Translations under genes and position numbers: made by a program
In this document: piece by piece, positions 56,410 through 64,000 of the stretch
Layout: every line of letters starts with the position of its first letter
Position numbering within the stretch: position 1 is the first letter of the stretch
The notes under the pieces: generated by a model
What the model was told of the DNA's origin: nothing
The model's database searches: none
What the model saw: the letters and a program-made list of their open reading frames with translations, nothing else
NCBI GenBank assembly: GCA_944548615.1
Contig: OX155967.1
Location: forward strand, 7,323,024-7,387,023
Direction of reading: 5' to 3'
Origin: Micropterix aruncella
Lineage: Eukaryota > Arthropoda > Insecta > Lepidoptera > Micropterigidae
DNA: 64,000 nt

Positions 56410-56800
56410 GGGAGTTTCAACGGCATCTGGTCATCATTCTCCCATGGAGTGAACGTTAAAGACTAGCGGACGAAGAATAGTCCACTGTCTAACCCCACCA
56501 AACAACACACAAGAGCCCAACGCCTTACTGCGAGGCCCTGCGAAAGAGGCCACAAGGGGCCGGCCTCGCTCCCCTACTACCAGACTGAGACAGATTTTTC
56601 TATCCTCCAAACTTGTCCCAGATTAGAATTCGCTTAAGCGGCTCATATGGTATCCGTAATTCACACAGGATAAGGGACTAACTGATCGTTTCAAGGGTAA
56701 CTGCCATCAGGTCAAAAACTAATACCGCTGCTTAGAAAACTTGTCTTTATGAAACCTAGTCGTGGGCGTATGGGATCGGATATTTCAATCTGGGAGAACA
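56410..56800 (+). repeat. Diverged family A-like unit
   Basis: Directly after copy 5: GGGAGTTTCAACGG, CATGGAGTGAACG, GACTAGCGGACGAAGAATAG, TCCACTGTCTAACCCCACC and CCCAACGCCTTACTGCGAG follow the order of family A blocks at perhaps 60-65% identity. Either an old subfamily or a related element head-to-tail with copy 5. Confidence 0.5.
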
Positions 56801-57147
56801 ACTCGGGCGATACTGGGCGGTCTGTGCATCATGCAGCGTTTGCCAATCGGATGTGCACACCGGCGAATAACTGGCGGATTCTGGAAACGTACGTTTCTTA
56901 AGCAGCGGGGTTTGCTGTTGACCTGATGTCTTCTTCGTTGTTATTTTGATCGTTTTGATCTTTGGATCGATCCGTTGGCCACCCGATCACGTGTGAGCTT
57001 GACGTGCAAAGGGCGCCACGGTCTGCGATAAAGTCGAACTGAATTACCGCTAACGTCAGGTAGTGAACAGGCAAGCGACTTAACTGAACCTGCGGTCAGA
57101 CTGTAGGAAGGAGAAATCCGCCTAAATCTGATAGTGAGTGAGTAAGA
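56801..57147. other. Unassigned, moderately GC-rich
   Basis: May continue the A-like unit (GATCGGATATTTCAATCTGG, TTGCTGTTGACCTGATGTC) but the blocks no longer line up clearly. Confidence 0.3.
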
Positions 57148-57585
57148 GCCGGTTCACACGATGCGGTGCGTCGCCGCACCGCAAAAATTTCGCCGCATGG
57201 GCGTACACACGTACAGTGTACGGTGCGGCGCTGCAATGTTACTACGACGCCGCAGTGGGCGAATAGTGTATTAATTAATTGAACGTAGAACTAGTGAAAT
57301 GAGGTAGTCGATGCCAATATCTGCTTCGTTGGTTCTCATTTTAAACACTTCGAATAAAAATGAACAAAAATACATAAAAACAAATGAAACAGGCAAGCAT
57401 GTACCCTCCTTCGACTGCACTTAACAACTGAGCGGTGCCGCTCCGGCGAATATTAACAGTTTTCGTGCGGTGCGGCGCCGGAACGCACAGTATGACATAC
57501 CATGGATATTTGTATGTAGGACGACGCAGCGGCACCGCTCAGGCGCCGCGCCGCAGCCACACCGCACCGTGTGACATGGCCCTAT
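57148..57585. mobile_element. CG-rich-ended MITE
   Basis: Ends AGAGCCGGTTCACACGATGC and (complement of right end) AGGGCCATGTCACACGGTGC, both running into GCGGTG(T/C)G and further GCCGC repeats: about 28-bp imperfect inverted repeats. The target duplication is unclear (possibly TA). Noncoding. Confidence 0.6.
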
Positions 57586-58394
57586 GGCGTTGGTCTCTGC
57601 GCCCTATGCGCATGTTAGCGTAGTTGGGCAATGGGTTGCCTTGTCCATATCTCTCTGCGTTCACCCCACGGTTGAAGGAATAATTATATATCGTTATACC
57701 TTCCTGGGGTGGCGGTTTCTCTTGTAATAACTGACAACTCCAAAGAGTCCTGCTGACGTCGGCGGCGTTTGTTCGAAGCCGCAGCTTAATGTACATATTA
57801 TAACAATCTTACTCACAGTCTAGGTATAAACGCCTTCGCCCAACGTCTTACAATCTGTAAGTGCCCAAGCAGCCCTGTACAGATTACAAGGCGTCTCACG
57901 CAGTAGAAGTGTCTTGAAACGACTGCCATAATTCACAGAATTATATACATCGGTGGAAGCGTAGAGGGAGAGACAATTGCGTTAGGCCCCATTCACACGG
58001 GCACTTCTTTAACCTTTCGTATACCGGCCGGCCTTGTGCTAGTCATTCCAATTTTGCGAATAATTCCAATTTACACAAATAATAAACACATTGATGTCAT
58101 ATTTTGTGACTGTCGCCATACCCTAATAACGTATTTATATATTTCCCAAAATTGTATGTCGATATGATGACTCTCTTATTAGATACACCTGCTAACAATC
58201 ATATTTTTTTTAACCTCAAATGTGAATAAATACGTAAAATAATCATGAGTGCATTAATGAATAAATAAATAATTTTCTTTCGAGTACTAAGAATTTTGGA
58301 CTAGACAGTCAAGCATGGATTGAAAGGACTTGAAAGACTTCAAGAACAACAAAGGCGAAATTATTTATAATTTTCGACAATTCTGTAGGATAGA
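57586..58394. other. Unassigned stretch
   Basis: No element recognised. CCCCATTCACACGGGCACTT near 57986 resembles a second MITE end of the preceding type, without a partner. Confidence 0.3.
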
Positions 58395-59531
58395 TAGCTA
58401 TTAACATTAAATAGAGAAAAAACAAACTATGTTACCTTTTCTATTACTGGCAAGCAGGACTGTATGCACATAGGTATAAAAATTCATACATGTACCCCAA
58501 AACCTCAAAATCATTTATTATTTAATATGCAATGTAACTGCACAACTATACAACATAAAACTCAAGCTAAATATCTCGGTCTCGTATTTGATAACACCCT
58601 TAAATGGGATGCTCATGTAAACGATGTGGCGACTAAAGTAAGGAGACTTATATACGTGTTTAAGTTACTTCGGAACGTGTTAGACTTAAAATCTCTCAAA
58701 AATTTCTACCATGCCCTTGCAAATAGTCTCATTTCATACGGTATCCTAGGTTGGGGAGGGTCTACACGTAATGTTTTAAATCGGCTTATGACAGCGCAGA
58801 AGGCGCTTCTTCGGGTTATTGCCAAAAAGCCTCGAAGGTACCCCTCAAATGACTTGTTTGCAGAGCTGAAGATATTAGACATCAGGCAGGTATTTGCAAA
58901 GACAGTCTTTCTTACATAAAAAGTAAAGATATTCACGTTAAAGCTGAGCATAAAATTTCAACGAGGAGCGCCACAACCTGTAAACACATTGTACAGAAAA
59001 CCCGAACATCCTTCGCCCAAAGACACTTTGGCTTTATAGGGCCAAAAATTTATAACCATCTAAAACATGCCAAAACACTAAGTCAATCCAATCAAAATCT
59101 AAAATTACACAACATTTACTTCAACTTGGTAGAAATGAGGTGGAAAAGGCTATAAGTCATATTTTAAAGTAAAGGTCTGCTTATTATTGTCATACATTGC
59201 ACTACACTTTATATTTTAATACTATTTATTTATTTGTTTTACGAAGTTCATATTACGACATTTTATATTAATATTTATTTCCATGACGATGCTATATCAA
59301 TATTTTAAATATAATTATAAGTTTAATTTGCATTCGCTTATCTATTTTCTATTTTATCATATTTTGTATTTTTCATTTTAATATTATGAGCACATGAATA
59401 AATCTTTGCCATACATAGAGTTTTCCTTGGTACGGCCTATGGCCTAGTTAGGCAGATTCTGCAACTAATACAATTGTAAATGTATGTTTTTGAATGAATA
59501 AAATTATTATTATTATTATTATTATTATTAT
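58395..59531 (+). pseudogene. LINE-P, C-terminal remnant copy 2
   Basis: LTLNREKTNYVTFSITGKQD, TQAKYLGLVFDNTLKWDAHV, VFKLLRNVLDLKSLKNFYHA, LISYGILGWGG, LMTAQKALLRVIAKKPRRYP and ELKILDIRQVFAKTVFL run to 58915; one frameshift there, then YIKSKDIHVKAEHK, TSFAQRHFGFIGPKIYNHL and a stop at about 59153. This is the region after the catalytic YADD of a Jockey-like LINE, continuing to the natural C-terminus. The 3' region ends in an ATT-repeat tail (about 59503-59531), like copy 1 at 7510-8365. It is 5'-truncated near 58395. Confidence 0.8.
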
Positions 59532-60417
59532 TTATATTTACTAAACTATTTATAATAATACAACAATAGCCATCGCCGAAAACCTCACGTCGTTTTATAA
59601 CAAAAATATTAGAGCAATCTGACTACATCTAGATTCGAAAACTGGTCAAAATATAAATATAAATAAATTCGTCAATAAGTTATTTATATGCGGATGTTAT
59701 GAAATAAAAAATCAAGCTAAACATATAACATCAATTATCGCAAAATGGTTTTTTAAATGAGTATGTTGTGAACTGATCAAATTATCTCAGCGAAGAGGTT
59801 ACTATTTATCTAAATAAATTTTTAAATTACTGATGACATTATTTACTGATGTTTTCCAAATGTTATCCCTTTCTGCTCCAGATCTTGGCCTATACTAATT
59901 ATTATTATAATCGGACGAACAAACGAACCTTTATTCTTATTATAAATTGCCCATGTGAACGACCACGACTAAAGGTTGTCTCTTACTAGGAGGCATTTGT
60001 AACCGCCAAGGTTATTAACTACGACAATGCGTTCATCAGCTATGAGCGAGATAGCGGATTGTTCTATCAGGAGAGATAACATACTTAAAATTTGGCAATT
60101 CGATGTTAGAAAGTTAGAATTTGTTGAATGATGCGATTTTAGAATTGAGCCACGTGTCAAGTTAAATTCCTCCTTATTTCGAATGTCGAATCGACTTTCG
60201 GTTCGATTTTATATCGACGAATCCCCATATTTAAATTACTATAATTCGAGATTACGAATATTATCCTTTAACTTGTAATATCGGTCTTATAGACCCAGGA
60301 AATTTACTTTAAATCTGGTAATGCCATGATACCTCCACCAAAGCTGAAACTTTGCAGCTCAAATCAAAACTTGTTGCCAAAATTTTGTCAAAACAGACTA
60401 AGAAATTACTCGACCGA
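59532..60417. other. Unassigned AT-rich stretch
   Basis: No long frame, tail or inverted ends noticed. TTCGAATGTCGAATCGACTT near 60178 is locally repetitive. Confidence 0.35.
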
Positions 60418-60430
60418 CTCGGCTGAACCA

Positions 60431-61090
60431 ACAAGAGTTGTCAACTACAGCGGGCGAGCCCGTCACCTCAGGAAGTTTTAACGATTTGTCGTTCTGTCTC
60501 CCTGAAGTGAGCGCAGAAGTCTTGGACAAAAACAGTCCACCATCAAGCTCCGCCACAAGCCCGTAAGAGGCCAACGCCTTAACCGCGAGTTATCCAGGAA
60601 TGCTACCCAGCGGGCTTATACTCATGCCCTTACTTCCAATTGCAATCAGATTACTTCAGTCTCTCGATTGGTTACGAGTTTGAGGTCGCTTGTGCGGACC
60701 TTTCCCTTACGAAGCGGTGAAACGGTGTATACCGAACCTATCGCGGACCACAGCATCCTTTGCCCGGCTGTTCACTCAGGATCGGGTAGCTGATGGTCGT
60801 TTCAAATGCAGTCGCCGTAAGGTCCGCAACCACCCCCTCTATAGGAAACAGTACTGCTTTTAGACTCCCCCGGCTGTTAGTCAGAATGCACAATCGAATG
60901 GCAATGCCGCACGGAGCGCAGAACGTCCAGCCAGAATATTGATTCCTAGGGGAAACTGACCATAAGGCCAGAGTCCTACACGGGCTCGCACTTCATGCGT
61001 GGAGGCCGTCGGATGGGTGTTGACCCGTGAGTGTGACCCTGAACAGAATGGGTCTTCATGGCCAAATCAGCAAGGGCCCCTTAGCTCCCG
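60431..61090 (+). mobile_element. Retroposon A copy 6 (long form, full length)
   Basis: 660 bp starting ACAAGAGTTGTCAACTACAG and ending CCTTAGCTCCCG. Flanks CTCGGCTGAACCA (60418-60430) and CTCGGTTGAACCA (61091-61103) match at 12 of 13. Family blocks are all present, with a small deletion at the GTGTGACCAACCCTGAAC block. Confidence 0.8.
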
Positions 61091-61103
61091 CTCGGTTGAA
61101 CCA

Positions 61104-62531
61104 CCTCGGTCCGACCGCCTAGAGCGAAGGGGCTCTAGGACTGGAGTAGTCGCGCGTCGGAGCTGCCACGCAACATTTTTTTTTATCAGCCGCGCCCGTC
61201 TCTTTAGCGGAATAATACATGTAAGACTTTGCTTTCATAGTTAAAATAATATAGCCGCGGGCATGGTTATACATCTAATCAAAGCATGCAATGTAATTCT
61301 AAGATTAGGGGGAAATGTTTCCCTAGGGGCAAAACGACGGTGTGTCTTTTATTTTTCCTTCTGCCTACGCGTCTCTACGGTTGCCATAGCAACTTAGATC
61401 AGTTCGTTGTCTCTTCTCCCGCCATCAGCAAACCGTAAATAGAATATTATGAAGAGATAATAAACCTACGACCTTTTTATTGAAAGTATGGATATCTGAA
61501 ATGATTTTATGTCGGAATACACCAATTGAAAGATCTAAATTAAAAGCACATTATTTAAAACTGGATTCCAGGTACAGTAATAAGCTAATCTTATAAATCT
61601 AATTACCTAAACTTACCATGTAATACAGTACACTTTATTATTTATACTTTTGCATTGTAATTATTTTATAAAAATTATTTGATTATGATTATGACTATCT
61701 CATGACTTGGAGATAATATTTTTACTGGTAACACTGGTTGTTACACTCGACGAGGGAGCATTGTGAGTCGTTAGTAACTAACGTTATTAATTAGGTACAT
61801 CGATATTTTATATTATTTATTATTGTTATTATATCATTAGCCTTATAACTGTATTAATTAATATATCTCCCATATACAAATATATGTCTTGTCAAATTTA
61901 ATCCAATAACTAAAGTTTTGTGTAATATATATACTTTAATAGTTATACTGTATACACTTATATAATAACCCAAGATTGCAGATATTACCTAAATACACAT
62001 AACAGATGAACGCAGTACCTTATATCACCTCGATACAGGCTCTGCCTAGTAAAGTGATAAAATCCCGTCGAAGCCGCAATTTTAGTAATTTTCCAGGGCT
62101 CTATGATCTGTGTATTTACAATTATATGATTTGCAATCTGTGATCTACAATCTACAATTGTAAAATATATTATAGGAAATTGAATAATGTAAAACTAGGG
62201 ATAAATTAAATTAATAACCTGCTTTTAATATTTATAACTGAATAAATTTATTTATCCCTTAACCGCCTAATAGCGGCCAACATGACTGCGCGATTGTTTG
62301 GAACTGAATTTATCGATGTATGTGCAATGTGCAATATTGTGCGTTCATGTACCTTTTCTTTTTTCTTTAGTGCGGCGCCTGAACTCGTTGAGTATGTACA
62401 TACTAAACGAGTATGTACATGCGCACGTACGTGCGCGCGTTTGTCCCGGGTGAGTAAAGAACTTTGAGCAGCAGTCATTGTGACCGCACGTTGGTGGTTG
62501 CGTAATTTTACGGTACTCAATTATTTGTTTT
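61104..62531. other. Unassigned stretch
   Basis: AT-rich for the most part. GCGCACGTACGTGCGC at 62421-62436 is a perfect 16-bp palindrome next to two GAGTATGTACAT copies. No gene recognised. Confidence 0.35.
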
Positions 62532-62683
62532 GCAAAACCTCAATAATCGAGAAAGCTTCAGATTGGATTCTGGAGGTCGATCCGGTCTCCAAGCAGTATA
62601 AATTCCCTGAAAGTCTCGGATGCACAGCCCTCCGTCCAGATATAATAATTTACTCTCTATCTCGGAAGATGGCCCTTATCACA
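62532..62683 (+). pseudogene. RLE-type LINE, nuclease fragment, copy 3
   Basis: SIIEKASDWILEVDPVSKQY, KFPESLGCTALRPDIIIYSL and SRKMALI match copies 1 and 2 and include the PD of the nuclease but stop before the ELTV..E strand. Without that strand and the KLNKY block it cannot be a nuclease. The frame runs directly into the LINE-O reverse transcriptase (TEYPQGSILGP), so the two are joined in the same orientation and phase for 12 codons. Confidence 0.75.
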
Positions 62684-64000
62684 GAATATCCACAAGGATC
62701 AATACTTGGACCTCACTGATTAATACTTGGACCTTTTCTCTTCCTCGTGTATAATAATGACATCCTAGAGTGCCTGAAATCCGTGGATGATGAAATCATT
62801 TTATTCGCCGATGATACTTCATTTATTTTTATCGATAAAAATAAAGACCCTTTGACCCAAAGAATAAAAGAAACAATAGACAGGCTTAGTATTTGGTTAC
62901 AAGTAAATAAATTGTCACTTAACGTAAATAAATCAAAAGCGACATGCTTGTCTTTGCGGCCGTCTGATTCCAACGAAATGGACGTATACTTTGGGTCTAA
63001 CAAACTAGAAAATGTGCCACTAAATTTTTCGGATTTGAAATTGATCAAAACTTACAATGGTCTGATCACTTAAATGTTTTAAGTAAAATAATGTGCAGTG
63101 CCATATTCGCCGTTAGAAAGATAAGAAATTTATGCGGTTTCGAATCCGCTAAATCGTTTATTTTGCATATTTCCACTCCCTAATAACGAATGGCCTTCTG
63201 TTTTGGGGAATGGCACCAAATTCAAAAAGAGTTTTTCTCCTCCAGAAAAGAGCGGTACTAAGATTATATAGAGTCTCTCCAAGAAGTTTTTGTAAGCCGA
63301 TGTTCGTAGAATCAGGCATCATGACTCTATTTTCCTCCTACATCTACCAAAATATTATGTACGCTCGTAGACACCTAGCAGAAGTTCCTAGGTGAATAGT
63401 GATTTTCATCATCAGGATACGAGGAATAAATCCAATCTCCACATAAACCGACAGCGATTTAGCAAGTGCGATACAGTTTTATTTACCAAAATTTGTCCTA
63501 CTATAATAAGATTCCAGAGCAAATGAAAAGTCTTGGATAAGACCAATTTAAAAAGATAATTTTAAATAATTTGGTAAGAAACCCAATTTATTGTATAAGG
63601 ATATTTATGTATAAGGGAGTTTGAAAATTCAGAGTTTATTTTTCATCTCGATAATTAGTCAAATTTGTAAAATTTTAAGTATAATAGTATTATTATAGCT
63701 GACATTCTAATTCTCATATAATTTATTATACATCTATTTATGTTAAAAAAAATACGAAAACATATTGCTGGATTGAAAATCAAATAATTTTACGTTGATT
63801 ATTCCACATAGAATTTGCATTTCTATTTTAATATATTATTCTCCCTTACTATTAAATGACATTAGTATATTTGATTCTTTGTAAGTAGGCAATATTAAAT
63901 ATAATATTACAGCCATGACAACTATCATGATAGTTATGTTTTTAATAATGAAATTTGAAGCATTTAATTTTGTGACGCATCCAAGTGTAGGAATGCCTAT
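62684..64000 (+). pseudogene. LINE-O reverse transcriptase to 3' region, runs off the window
   Basis: After PQGSILGP and a 14-bp duplication with a stop, the frame gives FLFLVYNNDILECLKS, EIILFADDTSFIFIDKN (catalytic FADD), TIDRLSIWLQVNKLSLNVNK, then with frameshifts SDHLNVLSKIMCSAIFAVRK, LLFWGMAPNSKRVFLLQKR, CKPMFVESGIMTLFSSYIYQ and a stop at about 63395. These are motif C onward plus the C-terminal tail of a Jockey/CR1-like LINE. The 3' region continues to the window end, where ACGCATCCAAGTGTAGGAAT matches the 3612-3900 fragment. The 5' part (endonuclease, RT motifs before PQGS) is missing, replaced by RLE copy 3. Confidence 0.8.

Noticed and set aside
62248..62520. 90-codon minus-strand frame as a gene
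   Set aside because: Overlaps palindromic GTAC-rich sequence and shows no domain; a chance frame.

Overview
The window looks like insect nuclear DNA, most likely from a moth or butterfly. This is an inference from three things: AT-rich sequence, Helitron-like elements of the type that starts TC(C/T)TACTAATATTAT and ends CTAG, and a dense mix of LINE, mariner and MITE remnants. I see no intact host gene, rRNA gene, tRNA gene, CRISPR array or bacterial feature. Almost everything I can explain is mobile DNA in various states of decay. The only host-like coding signals are a short GC-rich candidate first exon (1016-1126) and a displaced fragment of a clip-domain serine protease (13798-14222).

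Layout. 0-10 kb: a 512-bp TA-flanked MITE; a ~200-bp tandem satellite broken up by an 814-bp MITE and other insertions; the first of three remnants of a LINE with a restriction-like endonuclease (RLE); a LINE-P tail; and two unclassified paired repeats (G, H). 10-15 kb: a cluster of retroposon family A, then a long-inverted-repeat element K whose left arm holds a 762-bp insertion carrying the protease fragment. 15-29 kb: two complete Helitron-like elements, two piggyBac-like MITEs (family E), LINE tails and another A copy. 30-37 kb: an (AT)n tract, family J split by a LINE, family B, more LINE tails, and a mariner (36206-37800) containing a Helitron-like element with a tandemly repeated 5' region. 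37.8-40.2 kb is largely unexplained. 41-50 kb: an (AT)n tract, a foldback MITE, RLE copy 2, a hAT-like MITE inside family J, LINE-C, mariner pieces and A copy 4. 51.5-55.1 kb: a direct duplication whose two copies received different later insertions, so each copy gives the empty site for the other. 55.2-64 kb: A copy 5 split by a putative solo LTR, a diverged A-like unit, LINE-P, A copy 6, and RLE copy 3 joined to LINE-O, which runs off the window end.

The most novel-looking item is family A. It is a 0.5-0.68 kb sequence with no A-tail. It begins near ACTAGAG, is flanked by 9-15 bp direct repeats in five copies, and every flank I can read ends in CA. This pattern suggests a SINE-like retroposon moved by target-primed reverse transcription. 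The next most interesting are the protease-clip chimera in scrambled domain order with a 12-bp target duplication, and the template-switch-like palindromic junction in the 51.5-55.1 kb duplication.

Names used here (families A, B, E, F, G, H, I, J, K, L, M, N and LINE-C, -O, -P) are local labels, not database names. Relationships were read by eye.
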